Below are positions 24,430 through 34,270 of a DNA stretch of 64,000 nt, in pieces; positions within the stretch are counted from its first letter, which is position 1; each line of letters begins with the position of its first letter. The notes below the pieces were generated by a model. That model was given only the letters and a program-made list of their open reading frames with translations, did no database searches and had not been told where the DNA came from. Location of the stretch: positions 1 to 64,000 of the forward strand of contig NZ_FNOJ01000005.1 in the NCBI RefSeq assembly GCF_900107035.1. The letters run 5' to 3'. A program made the position numbers and the translations under genes. This DNA is from Alicyclobacillus hesperidum. Its GTDB lineage: Bacteria; Bacillota; Bacilli; Alicyclobacillales; Alicyclobacillaceae.

Positions 24430-25689
24430 TCATGACTCGGCGTGACCAAAGGTGACGACCTTTTTGACGGTTTTCGCAAACCCCTGGAAGAAATTCGCCT
24501 TGTCCACGGACTCCTTGGCCACCAAAGGCACTTGTGCGACCGTCTGTCCTCCCGAGCGTACAACGACCTTGCCGACCACAGTCCCCGCATGCACTGGCGC
24601 CTTGACCTTGTCGAGAAGTACCTCTGTCGTATAGGGCTTGCGCATTCCCTTTTCCGTAACAAAGGCGACAGGTTGTTGCGTGACGGCTTCCACCGTATCT
24701 CGTTTACCCTTTAAGACCTTTGCCTTACCCACAACTTGCCCCTTTGGAAATACCGAGACGGTCGTATAATGAGCGAACGCCCAGTTGAGCATACCGCTGA
24801 CTTCTGCGTTGCGCACCGCAGGCTTGGGCTCGCCCATGACCACCGCGATCACGCGAAATCCTTCGCGCTTGGCAGTCGCCGATAAGCAATATTTGGCTTC
24901 CTGTGTATACCCCGTTTTCAATCCGTCGACACCATCGTAAAAACGCACCAGTTTATTGGTGTTGACCAGCCAAAGCGGGTGATCGGTGTCCTTGCGCAGA
25001 TAGTCGCTGTAGATGGATGTAAAGGACGTTACTTCCGGATGTGCCAACAGCGCGCGCGACATCACCGCAATATCGTGTGCACTCGAATAATGGTTTGCGA
25101 CAGGAAGCCCGTTACAATTCGAAAAGTGCGTATCGGTCATGCCAAGCTGTTTGGCACGCTCATTCATGCGAGCGACGAAGGATTCTTCACTGCCATCCAG
25201 ATGTTCCGCCATCGCCACACATGCGTCGTTCGCAGAAGCGACGGCAATGCCTTTGACCATGTCGCGGACCGTCATGCTTTCTTCGGGTTCGAGAAAAATT
25301 TGTGACCCACCCATGCTCGCCGCGTGTTCACTGACCTTAACCGAATCGGTCCACTTGAGCTTTCCTGAGTCGATGGCCTCAAAGATGAGAAGAAGGGTCA
25401 TGATTTTCGTGATGCTCGCCATGGGAAGCCGTTCATGTGCGTCCTTGGCGTATAACACTTTTCCTGTTGTCGCGTCCATGAGCACGGCAGAACGGGCCTG
25501 TTTGGCGAGATCGACAGACGCCCCCGATTCTGGTGGTACGGGTGTTTCTAGTATCTCCTTAACCTGGACGCCAGAGCTAAGTTTCGAAGTTGCATCCGCG
25601 TACACCATGGGTGCACATGGCCCGGCGAGAGTCGCCAGCAACGCGGTTGTGGCGACGGCCTTGTGCATACGTTTGGAGTGCCGTTTCAT
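24430..25689 (-). CDS. dacF: D-alanyl-D-alanine carboxypeptidase DacF
   Basis: A 419-aa low-mass penicillin-binding protein that trims the terminal D-Ala from peptidoglycan stem peptides. The signal peptide (about 1-31) ends near VYADA. Active-site motifs: Ser92-x-x-Lys95 (ASITK), Ser152-x-Asn154 (ASANDA) and KTG 258-260. The C-terminal part has the PBP5-type beta domain and a terminal amphipathic stretch. The start ATG at 25689 has GGGGG upstream. Its place before spoIIAA matches B. subtilis dacF; there it is made in the forespore to adjust cortex cross-linking. Confidence 0.93.
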   Translation of the reverse strand: MKRHSKRMHKAVATTALLATLAGPCAPMVYADATSKLSSGVQVKEILETPVPPESGASVDLAKQARSAVLMDATTGKVLYAKDAHERLPMASITKIMTLLLIFEAIDSGKLKWTDSVKVSEHAASMGGSQIFLEPEESMTVRDMVKGIAVASANDACVAMAEHLDGSEESFVARMNERAKQLGMTDTHFSNCNGLPVANHYSSAHDIAVMSRALLAHPEVTSFTSIYSDYLRKDTDHPLWLVNTNKLVRFYDGVDGLKTGYTQEAKYCLSATAKREGFRVIAVVMGEPKPAVRNAEVSGMLNWAFAHYTTVSVFPKGQVVGKAKVLKGKRDTVEAVTQQPVAFVTEKGMRKPYTTEVLLDKVKAPVHAGTVVGKVVVRSGGQTVAQVPLVAKESVDKANFFQGFAKTVKKVVTFGHAES

Positions 25690-25813
25690 CCTGCACAACC
25701 CCCTTTTCGTTCGGTTTCGAATCGAATCGGGGTTATTTTGTGCAGAGAATCACGCATCTACACGCCCGCGCTGGCCGATACCCCACAGTCTCTACACGAT
25801 GTCCAAAATCTGT

Positions 25814-26992
25814 TTAGCAGTCGAGCAAATCGAGGAACGAACCACCTACGGGTGGCGCTTCCACGCCAAAGAACGCAGCAACCGTCGCACCGACATCGGC
25901 GAAAGTAGAGCGTACGCCTAAATCGATGGGGGAGGACATCCGCGTGTGCCAAACGAGCAGCGGAACGCGTTCTCGCGTGTGATCCGTACCAGGAACCGTT
26001 GGATCACATCCGTGGTCTGCCGTCACAATGAGCAAATCCTGCGGCCGCATCGTGGCGAGCAAAGAGCCCAATGAGTGATCGAATGCTTCGATGGCCCGCG
26101 CAAACCCGACCGGGTCATTGCGGTGTCCATACTTGGCATCAAAGTCCACTAGATTTGCATAAATGAGACCTTCTTGGACGACTTGCATCTGCTCCAGAAG
26201 GATGCGCATCGCATCGTCGTTGTCGTGTGTATGAATACTCGTGGTAATGCCCGATCCACCATAAATGTCCCCAATCTTTCCGATCCCGATGACCGGATAC
26301 CCAGCTTGCTCGACAGCGTTCAACACCGTATCGCCAAAATGTAAAGAGAAATCGCGGCGGCGATCCGTGCGCACAAAATGGCCAGGCTCACCGATAAACG
26401 GACGAGCGATCACGCGCCCGACCGCATGCCGTCCTGTCAGGATAGAACGCGCATACGCACACCAATCGTACAACGTGTCGACGGGTATGATCGCTTCATG
26501 AGCAGCCACCTGAAACACGCTATCTGCCGACGTATAGACGATTGGACGACCGGTCTGCATATGAAGGTGGCCATATTCGTCGATCACGACGGTGCCTGAA
26601 GCCGGCTTGTTCGCAAGCACAGGTTTGCCAACATACCGCTCAAACGGCTCTATAATTTCGGGAGGAAATCCATTTGGGTACGTCGGCATTGGCTCGGACA
26701 AAACGACACCGACGAATTCGAGGTGCCCGTTAGTCGTATCCTTTCCCGCGGAGCGTTCGACCATTGTGCCGTATGCGCCTGTCGCCGCAGCGGCCGACAC
26801 ACCTGGCACGCGATCGATCCGCCCCAAGCCCAGGCGCGCCAAGTTGGGAGCAACCAGGCCGCCCACGGCCTCGGCGACGTGAACGATGGTATTGCTCATA
26901 GCGTCAGGTTCACCGTACGATGACGCGTCTGGTGCGGCGCCAATGCCACAACTGTCAAGGACAATCCAAATACAGCGTCGCGATGCCAACAT
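25814..26992 (-). CDS. deoB: Phosphopentomutase
   Basis: A 392-aa alkaline-phosphatase-superfamily enzyme that interconverts ribose/deoxyribose 1- and 5-phosphates for nucleoside salvage. Marks are IVLDSCGIGAAPD near the N-terminus, the metal sites LIVTADHGCDPT and GTDHTRERVPLL, and VDFDAKYGHRND. It starts with ATG and an AAGGAGAT ribosome site. Downstream of xerD as in B. subtilis (drm); punA, normally next, is missing before dacF. Confidence 0.95.
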   Translation of the reverse strand: MLASRRCIWIVLDSCGIGAAPDASSYGEPDAMSNTIVHVAEAVGGLVAPNLARLGLGRIDRVPGVSAAAATGAYGTMVERSAGKDTTNGHLEFVGVVLSEPMPTYPNGFPPEIIEPFERYVGKPVLANKPASGTVVIDEYGHLHMQTGRPIVYTSADSVFQVAAHEAIIPVDTLYDWCAYARSILTGRHAVGRVIARPFIGEPGHFVRTDRRRDFSLHFGDTVLNAVEQAGYPVIGIGKIGDIYGGSGITTSIHTHDNDDAMRILLEQMQVVQEGLIYANLVDFDAKYGHRNDPVGFARAIEAFDHSLGSLLATMRPQDLLIVTADHGCDPTVPGTDHTRERVPLLVWHTRMSSPIDLGVRSTFADVGATVAAFFGVEAPPVGGSFLDLLDC

Positions 26993-27013
26993 GACATCTC
27001 CTTCCTAAAACAC

Positions 27014-27895
27014 TTAAGAACGTGGATGAGCAGATGCGTACACTTGCTTCATGCGCGTCTTCGTCACGTGCGTATAAATTTGCGTCGTCGAGATGTCAGC
27101 ATGCCCGAGCATCTCCTGTACTGCCCGCAAGTCGGCGCCCCGCTCCAAAAGATGTGTCGCAAATGAATGCCGCAGCGTGTGGGGCGTAATGTCCGATACG
27201 ATGCCTGCTTCACGCGCATACTTCTTAATAATTTTCCAGAATCCCTGCCTGGACATTTGCGTGCCATGATGATTGACAAATAGTGCAGCCTCACCCACAC
27301 GAACCAGAGTAGGGCGAGCATGCTCAAGATATAAAAGAAGCGCTCGCAAGGCGTACTCCCCAATGGGAATGACACGTTCTTTGCCGCCCTTGCCAAAACA
27401 TCGCAAAAAGCCTGCGGCAAGATGAACGTCTTCACAGCGTAGTGCGACGAGCTCACTCACGCGGATGCCTGTAGCGTAAAGCAGTTCCAACATCGCTATA
27501 TCGCGAAGTCCAGTCGGGCCACTAGGGTCTGGTGCGCGCAGCAGACGATCCACATCTTCCGGCGCTAATACGCGCGGCAACCGCTTTTCAGTTCGTGGCG
27601 TCTCCACATGTCGCGTTGGGTCCCGCTCAAGAAGATCCTCACGTACAAGAAAGTGAAAAAACGAGCGAATGCTCGCCAAATTGCGCGACAACGTTGAACT
27701 CGCTCGACCTCGAGCATGCAGATGAGCTAAGTATGCGTTGATGTGGTGCCTTTCTACGTCCTCCCAGCGACATCCGCGTTCGTTTAAGAACGCATGAAAG
27801 GCACGCAAGTCGCGCTCATACGAGTCGAGTGTGTTGACGGACAACCCTCGCTCCACACGAAGATGTTCCATAAACTGCCGAATCCACTCGTCCAT
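27014..27895 (-). CDS. xerD: Site-specific tyrosine recombinase XerD
   Basis: A 293-aa recombinase that resolves chromosome dimers at dif with XerC/CodV. Catalytic residues: Arg145 (ATGIRVSEL), Lys169 region (FGKGGKER), His239-x-x-Arg242 (PHTLRHSF), His265 (GHADISTT) and Tyr274 (TQIYTH). The N-terminal SAM-like domain is about 1-85. The ATG at 27895 has GGAGCG upstream. Order xerD-deoB is conserved in Bacillus. Confidence 0.94.
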   Translation of the reverse strand: MDEWIRQFMEHLRVERGLSVNTLDSYERDLRAFHAFLNERGCRWEDVERHHINAYLAHLHARGRASSTLSRNLASIRSFFHFLVREDLLERDPTRHVETPRTEKRLPRVLAPEDVDRLLRAPDPSGPTGLRDIAMLELLYATGIRVSELVALRCEDVHLAAGFLRCFGKGGKERVIPIGEYALRALLLYLEHARPTLVRVGEAALFVNHHGTQMSRQGFWKIIKKYAREAGIVSDITPHTLRHSFATHLLERGADLRAVQEMLGHADISTTQIYTHVTKTRMKQVYASAHPRS

Positions 27896-27989
27896 AAGAA
27901 CGCTCCTTTGCCGTTCAAAACTACACGCATTGGAGTATTCCACGATCCGAACTGAAAGTCCTGCAACAACCATACGAGCCGGAAAACGA

Positions 27990-28316
27990 TCACGCCTTTG
28001 GGTGTTTCATCAATTCATAAAGAGCCTCTTGTTCATCGGGTTGAACCGCCACATCTTGAAGTACAATGTTGCGCGATTCGTGACCACATCGCTGGCAACG
28101 ATGGACGATTTGATACCCTTTGCGCGAATTGTACTCTATTCGCAAAGGTTCCATGATGCCGCCGCAGTTCGCCTGTCTGTCACCCGGAAAGACGTCGAGA
28201 TGCACAGAGTATAGGCAATGTGGACAGTGATTGCGGCATGTCCTTTCGCTCGGCTCGACTTGAAGCCCGCAGTTTATGCAGGTAAACGATTCGTTGCGAT
28301 GCGTAAAACGAGACAA
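27990..28316 (-). CDS. RNHCP-domain zinc-ribbon protein
   Basis: A 108-aa protein with the defining [20 protein letters not shown] signature (about 28-47) and four CxxC/CxxxC pairs (CINC, CPHC, CQRC plus single Cys) that should bind zinc. Function is unknown. A TTG start at 28316 follows GAGGT; the spoIIM stop is 11 bases upstream, so it is probably co-transcribed. Confidence 0.85.
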   Translation of the reverse strand: MSRFTHRNESFTCINCGLQVEPSERTCRNHCPHCLYSVHLDVFPGDRQANCGGIMEPLRIEYNSRKGYQIVHRCQRCGHESRNIVLQDVAVQPDEQEALYELMKHPKA

Positions 28317-28327
28317 GAGCTAAAACC

Positions 28328-28993
28328 TCACCCAATGAGTTGAGTCAGCAAAGCGGGAACCATGAAAGCCTGAATCGACGCACCCAACATGATGCCGCCG
28401 CTGCATAACAAAAATGTACCAGTATATCGCAAAAACTGCACGGTGAGACGAGACACCGGCACTGCTTGCATCACCAATTCGTATGAAAAACGGATGGCAG
28501 TGGCACTCGCAATGAACAGCGTGAACAGGAAAATCAACTGATGTGCAAAAATGCCGATGGAGGCTACGACAAATCCTTTCCATCCGAACTGAAGCGTGGT
28601 ATAGGCGACACCGAAGCCTACCGTGAACGATTTAAGGAACACGGCACCCACAATGAAGGGAATACCGATGACCGAGACGCCAAATAGCCAAATGCAACCA
28701 ATGAGTTCTGCGTCAGACAATGCTCGCTGTGCCCACACTTCGCTGCCAGAAGCTACCTGATGATGTGCGAGCGCGATAAAAAGCTGCTCCAAGGCATTGC
28801 CCAAAACCAATTTGTCCGCCTGCCCCAGTTGTCCCGCAACAATTGCGCCAAACACCAGTCCGCAAACGGCAATACCAAGCAAAAACGACCATGTGTGCGC
28901 ATGTTTTCCGACCTGTGCGCGCAGCTGGCGGCGGATCGTATGCGTGAGTAGATCCCAGCGGCGTCGTTGTGGTACGAATGCGGTCGATCTCAC
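28328..28993 (-). CDS. spoIIM: Stage II sporulation protein M
   Basis: A 221-aa membrane protein with about five helices. It works with SpoIID and SpoIIP in the septal peptidoglycan remodelling that drives engulfment. Family segments include VFGAIVAGQL, FLKSFTVGFGVAY and the GIFAHQLIFLFTLFIAS region. The start is GTG at 28993 with GGGGGATG upstream. Location near xerD and the EndoQ-like gene matches B. subtilis. Confidence 0.93.
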   Translation of the reverse strand: MRSTAFVPQRRRWDLLTHTIRRQLRAQVGKHAHTWSFLLGIAVCGLVFGAIVAGQLGQADKLVLGNALEQLFIALAHHQVASGSEVWAQRALSDAELIGCIWLFGVSVIGIPFIVGAVFLKSFTVGFGVAYTTLQFGWKGFVVASIGIFAHQLIFLFTLFIASATAIRFSYELVMQAVPVSRLTVQFLRYTGTFLLCSGGIMLGASIQAFMVPALLTQLIG

Positions 28994-29166
28994 GTTCCAT
29001 CCCCCAAATTCGGCCTCGGCTGCCTGGCCTGACAGGCCGTTTATGCGAAAGGTAGTACCTCAGCCACCTCTCATCAGGATTCTATGAAACGAACATCGCC
29101 GCTAGACTTCGAAATTGAGATGACATGATGGAATGCAAGATTCGGCGAAAAAAGAAGGATGCCGCC

Positions 29167-30330
29167 TCACACTAAAACTTTGCCATAAGTGCCTGCCCCG
29201 CCAACAGCAAACGAGACATGACCCTGCAACGTCTGAAACACGCGTTCGCCGAGCGCTGCCCCGACGACCTGTTGCACATCTTGTTTGGCGACATGTTCGC
29301 GGAGCAACGCCAATTCGCTACCAAACGCATCGACAAGTGAGCGATACGCCTTCGGTCCAACCCCGGGGATGTCTAGCAACGGTACTATGTGGCGATACGG
29401 TGGCCGCCACTCTGGGTGTTGCGGTTCATCAAAATCGGCCAGAGCGTCAATCCGATCCGAGACGCCGGTAACGACGTTGCGATCCGTGCCACAACTGCAC
29501 ACGCGGCCATCCCCTGCGATCTCGCCACAGCGCCGGCAACGTGTCTGATAATACTTGCCGTGAACCGGATGCAGACCGATATTTTCGACAATCTCCCTGC
29601 CATCCTGACGTGCGAGAAGGCGACGCACCTCGGCGAACGATACGTGGTCGAGACGAACGCGATTGCATTCACGAGCGATGGTATCGAGACCATGTGCGTC
29701 GGAATTGGAAAGGTATGTGAAGGGCTGAATTTGCTCAATGCGATCAGCCATTGATGTATCCGCCGAAAGGCCGAGTTCCAACGCATCGATGGCGCCGAGA
29801 TCGATAAAGTCGGAGACGCGATCGACGGCAGCGCCGAGAATACCTTTAAATGGCGTGAACGCGTGATGGATGACAAGCAGCCCGCCGCGCTCATGCGTCT
29901 CCTGACTTAGCGCAAAAGAGCTGGTCCGGGCAAGCTGGGACGACAAGGACGTGTTCTTTTGCACCGTCTTTAACCACGCATTAAAATCGTGTGCCGCAGC
30001 CAGGTTGGGAAACCAGCAGCCAAAGTGAGCGGCACGTCCCTTCGGCCCCTTTAACTCGACCTCTGCCCCAGCGATGACCAGCAGTCGATCCCGGTATAAC
30101 AGCCCCCCTTCCGGCAACTCGGCGAGCTCCCCTGCGGCGACCAACTCGTCGAGTTCGGCCAACACCGGGTCACACACGCCGTCGATCACGCCGACAATGT
30201 CGAGCCCCTTGACCTTTTGTGAATGCTCCAGCAGGTTCGTGAGCGTGAGATTATTCCCAGCGGCAATTTTCACAGGCCGATCTTTTGCGCGCCCTACATG
30301 AATGTGGAAGTCAGCAAAGTAGGTCTTCAT
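29167..30330 (-). CDS. Endonuclease Q family protein (YqxK-like)
   Basis: A 387-aa PHP-domain protein. The N-terminal FADFHIHVGRAKD holds the metal-binding HxH; SNSDAH gives another metal site. A zinc-ribbon part CRRCGEIAGDGRVCSCG (about 265-281) and a C-terminal helix-hairpin-helix IPGVGPKAYRSLV follow. Archaeal EndoQ cuts DNA at deaminated bases; the Bacillus relative is YqxK. The ATG at 30330 overlaps the nudF stop (ATGA), so the two are coupled. Confidence 0.85.
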   Translation of the reverse strand: MKTYFADFHIHVGRAKDRPVKIAAGNNLTLTNLLEHSQKVKGLDIVGVIDGVCDPVLAELDELVAAGELAELPEGGLLYRDRLLVIAGAEVELKGPKGRAAHFGCWFPNLAAAHDFNAWLKTVQKNTSLSSQLARTSSFALSQETHERGGLLVIHHAFTPFKGILGAAVDRVSDFIDLGAIDALELGLSADTSMADRIEQIQPFTYLSNSDAHGLDTIARECNRVRLDHVSFAEVRRLLARQDGREIVENIGLHPVHGKYYQTRCRRCGEIAGDGRVCSCGTDRNVVTGVSDRIDALADFDEPQHPEWRPPYRHIVPLLDIPGVGPKAYRSLVDAFGSELALLREHVAKQDVQQVVGAALGERVFQTLQGHVSFAVGGAGTYGKVLV

Positions 30331-30860
30331 CGGCCGTTCTGGCGCCACCAGTAAAGCGCCACCAGCGTTTTCGCATCTTCGATTTCACCGTTTTCGAGCA
30401 TTCGCTCGACTTCATCCCTCGTAAACAGGCGCGCTTCGACGAATTCATCTGCGTCCGGATGAACTTCACCCGCTTCTACAACACTCGTGAAGTACACGTG
30501 CAGGCGCTCGTTTGTAAATCCAGGAGCTGTGAAAAAACGGTGTACCAATTGCACGTCCTTCGCCACATAACCCGTCTCTTCCGCTAACTCGCGCAGCGCA
30601 GCTTGTTCCGGTGCCTCACCCGGTTCCAACTTGCCCGCAGGGATTTCCCATAAGATCTTTTCACACGGCTTGCGATATTGCTGCACAAGCACGATGGAAC
30701 CGGGTTTGACCTCAGCCAACACCGCCACCGCACCTGGATGAACGACCACTTCCCGGGTACTGGTCGAACCGTTGGGTAGTTTCACCGTCAAACGCTTCAG
30801 TTGGATCATGCGTCCGGTAAACAAAGATTCCTCGCCAATCGTCTCTTCGTGATGAATCAC
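30327..30860 (-). CDS. nudF: ADP-ribose pyrophosphatase (Nudix)
   Basis: A 177-aa Nudix hydrolase converting ADP-ribose to AMP and ribose 5-phosphate. The Nudix box starts at GKLEPGEAPEQAALRELAEE and continues into TGY; upstream VVVHPGAVAVL and VQQYRKP are typical of NudF. The GTG at 30860 has GAGGAGGG upstream, one base after the peptidase stop. Followed with overlap by the EndoQ-like gene. Confidence 0.92.
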   Translation of the reverse strand: MIHHEETIGEESLFTGRMIQLKRLTVKLPNGSTSTREVVVHPGAVAVLAEVKPGSIVLVQQYRKPCEKILWEIPAGKLEPGEAPEQAALRELAEETGYVAKDVQLVHRFFTAPGFTNERLHVYFTSVVEAGEVHPDADEFVEARLFTRDEVERMLENGEIEDAKTLVALYWWRQNGR

Positions 30861-30861
30861 G

Positions 30862-31944
30862 TCACAATCCCTCCTCTTCCATACCGAGTCCGCTGCAAAT
30901 CTTAACAATGAGATGCTCCAACTGGTACAGACTGTTTACACTGATGCGCTCGTCCTCCGAGTGCTCGCCTTCATAACCAGTGCCTAGGTTCAAGGCTTCC
31001 ACGCCAAGTGTGGATAACCAATTCGCGTCACTGCCATGCATGACATGAAGTTCTTGACATGCGAGGCCACAATCGCGGATCGCAGAAGACACTGCGCGAT
31101 ACCAACCTCCATCGCGCGCGATGGCGTAGGGTGGGTACAACAGTTCCTGCTCAACTCGAGCGTCATATCCCCATAAAGTGGCTGTCTGCCGAAACCTATC
31201 TGACGCAATACGGGCAGCCTCAGCGAGTCCAAGCGCTTCGCTTGATACCACCCTCCCCACAACCTGTATCCCATTTTCGATCGGTTGAAACGAATCGATT
31301 TCGATTGTCGCACCGCCAAACTGTGGCTGGCGCATGGCCGCGATGGCTTGCGTGGCCGCTTGCACCAGCCCGACTCGTGGCACAACCCCGCCAGTCGGCA
31401 AGCCTAGCGTGCAGGTCAGGCGAACGAGACCGGCTCCAGATAGCACGACGGACCCCACCGGCCCATGACAGTCCAGTACCAGTGCTCGCTTGGCGCACAG
31501 AGCACTCGGGTCAAGTGCCCGCACACCATAAAGTCCTGCCTCTTCGCCGACGGTCATAAGGATCTGAATATCCCCATGCGGTAGGTGCTCTTCGTGCAAA
31601 CGGCGAATGGATGCGAGAATGGCGGCAACCCCTGCCTTATCATCAGCCCCTAGCTGGGATCCGGTTCGACTGCGAATCATGCCTTGACAATCCATATAGG
31701 GCAGGACTCCCGTCGCTGCACTTACCGTGTCCAGATGTGCGCACAATAAAACGGCAGGCATGCCGGCTCTACCAGGCATAGATGCCCATAGATTTCCGGT
31801 TTGCCCACCGAATTGCTCATTGGCGTTGTCGATTTCCACCTCGCACCCGAAATGTTCGAGCCAAGTTCTGCATGCATCAACGATTGCCCCTTCCTGAAAC
31901 GAAGGGCTGGGGATGGCGACGAGATCGAAGAAAAGTTCGATCAC
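30862..31944 (-). CDS. M20 family metallopeptidase (PepT/YqjE-like)
   Basis: A 360-aa di-zinc aminopeptidase-like enzyme. Zinc and catalytic motifs: CAHLDTV (about 72-78), GADDKAG and MTVGEEAGL, then LDCHGPVG and a late MHGSDAN. Probably a cytosolic tripeptidase or similar. The GTG at 31944 gives the standard N-terminus MIELFFDLVAIPSPS; an ATG at 31980 would overlap lipB by 14 bases. Coupled to nudF. Confidence 0.87.
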   Translation of the reverse strand: MIELFFDLVAIPSPSFQEGAIVDACRTWLEHFGCEVEIDNANEQFGGQTGNLWASMPGRAGMPAVLLCAHLDTVSAATGVLPYMDCQGMIRSRTGSQLGADDKAGVAAILASIRRLHEEHLPHGDIQILMTVGEEAGLYGVRALDPSALCAKRALVLDCHGPVGSVVLSGAGLVRLTCTLGLPTGGVVPRVGLVQAATQAIAAMRQPQFGGATIEIDSFQPIENGIQVVGRVVSSEALGLAEAARIASDRFRQTATLWGYDARVEQELLYPPYAIARDGGWYRAVSSAIRDCGLACQELHVMHGSDANWLSTLGVEALNLGTGYEGEHSEDERISVNSLYQLEHLIVKICSGLGMEEEGL

Positions 31945-31966
31945 GCCCTCCCGCCCCTTGCTTGAC

Positions 31967-32659
31967 TCACACGTCCGCATGGCTCATCCCAGAATGGGTC
32001 GGCGCACAGTCAAACACATCACAGAATGCATCACAAAGGGCCTGCTCCCAAAATGGCATGGATTGAGCCTGGCCCAATACCTTTGCAACCGATGTCACGC
32101 CGCGATCTTGAATACCGCAAGGGATGATCGCACCAAAGTCGGCCAACTGTGTATTGACGTTGAGTGCAATGCCATGGTAAGAGACGAACTCCCCGCTCGG
32201 GCGCCGCTTGACGCGCGCACCTACGGCGCAAATCTTGTCATCGCCAACCCATACGCCTGGTAAATCGCCGACACGAGTACCCGTGATGCCGACGTTTGCC
32301 AAAGCACGGATCACAAACTCCTCCAAGTTGCGAACAAATTTGGCCACATCGTTTTCCCATGGGGCAAGGTGAAGAATCGGATACAAGACGAGCTGTCCAG
32401 GTCCGTGATACGTCACATCGCCGCCGCGGTCGACCTCGCGCACGACGAAGCCCTGACGCTCAAGCACTTCAGCCGGTAACAGAATGTGATCGCGCGTGCC
32501 GTTGCGGCCGATGGTGATGGTCCGTGGATGCTCCAACGCGAACACGGTCTGTCGCTCATCCACGCCGGCAAGTAGTGCCTCGACGCGAGCCAATTGCAAT
32601 TGCAATGCCCTATCGTAGTCGATCTCGCCGAGCGACTGCCAATCAAGCGCAACTGCCAT
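31967..32659 (-). CDS. lipB: Octanoyl-[acyl-carrier-protein] transferase LipB
   Basis: A 230-aa LipB that moves octanoate from ACP to lipoyl domains. The signature RGGDVTYHGPGQLVLYPIL (about 78-96), catalytic Lys142 (DDKICAVGARV) and Cys181 (IPCGIQDRGVTS) are present. B. subtilis instead uses LipM/LipL. The ATG has GGAGGTC upstream. With lipA just upstream, de novo lipoate synthesis of the LipB type is likely. Confidence 0.95.
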   Translation of the reverse strand: MAVALDWQSLGEIDYDRALQLQLARVEALLAGVDERQTVFALEHPRTITIGRNGTRDHILLPAEVLERQGFVVREVDRGGDVTYHGPGQLVLYPILHLAPWENDVAKFVRNLEEFVIRALANVGITGTRVGDLPGVWVGDDKICAVGARVKRRPSGEFVSYHGIALNVNTQLADFGAIIPCGIQDRGVTSVAKVLGQAQSMPFWEQALCDAFCDVFDCAPTHSGMSHADV

Positions 32660-32718
32660 CTCTATGACCTCCAGAATGAAAATCCGCTAGTAAACCATTT
32701 CACCACGTATTCGCCGCG

Positions 32719-33651
32719 TCAGCGCAATTTTCGTGCACCTGCTGGCACTTGCTCTTTGGCATGATAAGAACTGCGCACCATAGGTCCTGACTCGACGTGT
32801 CGAAAGCCACGCTTCAAGCCTTCGCCGCGCAGCCTCAAGAATTCGGTCGGCGTATAAAACCGTTCAACGACTAAATGTTTTTCCGTCGGCTGTAGATATT
32901 GTCCAATGGTCAAGATATCGACGTCGACAGCGCGAAGATCGTCCATGGTCGCATAGATCTCGTCCATAGTTTCGCCCACGCCAACCATGATACTCGACTT
33001 GGTCGGAATGTCGGGTTTCATCTCCTTGGCACGGCGCAAAAGTTCCAGCGTGCGATCATACTTCGCGCGCGAACGGACACTGTCGGATAGACGGCGAACT
33101 GTCTCCACGTTGTGATTTAAAATATCTGGTTCAGCGTCCATGACGAGCCGCAATGCGTCCCAATTGCCATCGAAATCAGGAATGAGCACCTCGACGCTAC
33201 AACTTGGCACTTGTTTACGGACTTCGCGAATCGTCGCAGCGAACATTGACGCGCCGCCGTCGGCGAGATCGTCCCGGGCAACACTCGTGATGACGACGTG
33301 TTCAAGACCCATGGCGACCACTGCTTCAGCGACTCGCTTAGGTTCCCGTAAATCGAGTTCCGTCGGTCGTCCCGTATGCACGGCGCAAAACCTGCAAGCT
33401 CGTGTGCAAATATCGCCGAGGATCATAAACGTAGCTGTTCTTTGCTCCCAGCACTCAAAAATATTTGGGCAATGTGCCTCTTCGCAGACCGTATGTAGCG
33501 ACTGCGTGCGCATGATGTCCTTGAGCGCCGTATAGTTTTTGCCTGTTTTCGCTGTCACCTTAAGCCATTCAGGGCGGTTTTTACGCTGTTCCTCTATCTT
33601 TTGGGCCCGCTCTTCCTTCGCCCCAATCGTCGATTCACTCATTTTCATCAT
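32719..33651 (-). CDS. lipA: Lipoyl synthase
   Basis: A 310-aa radical-SAM enzyme that inserts two sulfurs into octanoyl groups. Auxiliary cluster Cys56/61/67 ([12 protein letters not shown]) and radical-SAM Cys82/86/89 (CTRACRFC) are visible; the C-terminal RSSYHA gives the Ser ligand. The start is uncertain: ATG at 33651, a nearby ATG at 33642, or a GTG at 33678 with GAGAGGA upstream. Precedes lipB. Confidence 0.95.
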   Translation of the reverse strand: MMKMSESTIGAKEERAQKIEEQRKNRPEWLKVTAKTGKNYTALKDIMRTQSLHTVCEEAHCPNIFECWEQRTATFMILGDICTRACRFCAVHTGRPTELDLREPKRVAEAVVAMGLEHVVITSVARDDLADGGASMFAATIREVRKQVPSCSVEVLIPDFDGNWDALRLVMDAEPDILNHNVETVRRLSDSVRSRAKYDRTLELLRRAKEMKPDIPTKSSIMVGVGETMDEIYATMDDLRAVDVDILTIGQYLQPTEKHLVVERFYTPTEFLRLRGEGLKRGFRHVESGPMVRSSYHAKEQVPAGARKLR

Positions 33652-33724
33652 CCCAACTTGTGAGATCAAAAGCGGCACCCCGCTTTCGTCCTCTCTCTAT
33701 TGTACCGCTTGCGAACTCGAGCTT

Positions 33725-34219
33725 CTAGCGGCGCTCAAACGTGCCGCTTTCGCCCCCACTCTTATAAACCAAGCGCGTATGTTCGATCTCGATGGCGCGA
33801 TCGATTTTCTTGCACATATCGTAGACTGTGAGCGCTGCGACGGCACAAGCGGTGAGCGCCTCCATCTCGACACCCGTCTGGTGTGCGGTGTCGACTTGCG
33901 CCTCGATGCGCAACCAGGCATAATCTGGATTATTCCGCTCCTCGAAGTCTATATCGACCGCAACGTGGTGCAAGGGCACAGGATGGCATAAGGGAATAAG
34001 GTCGGACGTCTTTTTAGCCGCCATAATCCCAGCTAATTCTGCAATCGCTAGGACATCGCCTTTGCGCATTGCTTGGTGTACAATAGCGTCGCGCGTCGCT
34101 TTTTGCATGCGCACCAGTGATTCGGCGACAGCTGTACGCTTGCTGATGGCCTTCTCGCTGACGTCGACCATGTGTGGTCGGCCGTCCTGTGTAAAGTGGT
34201 TCAAGCTTTGCTCCGACAC
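33725..34219 (-). CDS. moaC: Cyclic pyranopterin monophosphate synthase MoaC
   Basis: A 164-aa MoaC for the first stage of molybdenum cofactor synthesis. Family marks: PHMVDVSEK, LIPLCHPVPL, GVEMEALTACAVAALTVYDM and KSGGESG. A GTG start at 34219 has AGGAGCG upstream. It is divergent from the moaX-type fusion with only 51 bases between starts, so their promoters must overlap. Confidence 0.95.
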   Translation of the reverse strand: MSEQSLNHFTQDGRPHMVDVSEKAISKRTAVAESLVRMQKATRDAIVHQAMRKGDVLAIAELAGIMAAKKTSDLIPLCHPVPLHHVAVDIDFEERNNPDYAWLRIEAQVDTAHQTGVEMEALTACAVAALTVYDMCKKIDRAIEIEHTRLVYKSGGESGTFERR

Positions 34220-34270
34220 ATGACATCGCTCCTGTTGTCCAATTGTACGACTGGCACGAGGTGATCCGAC

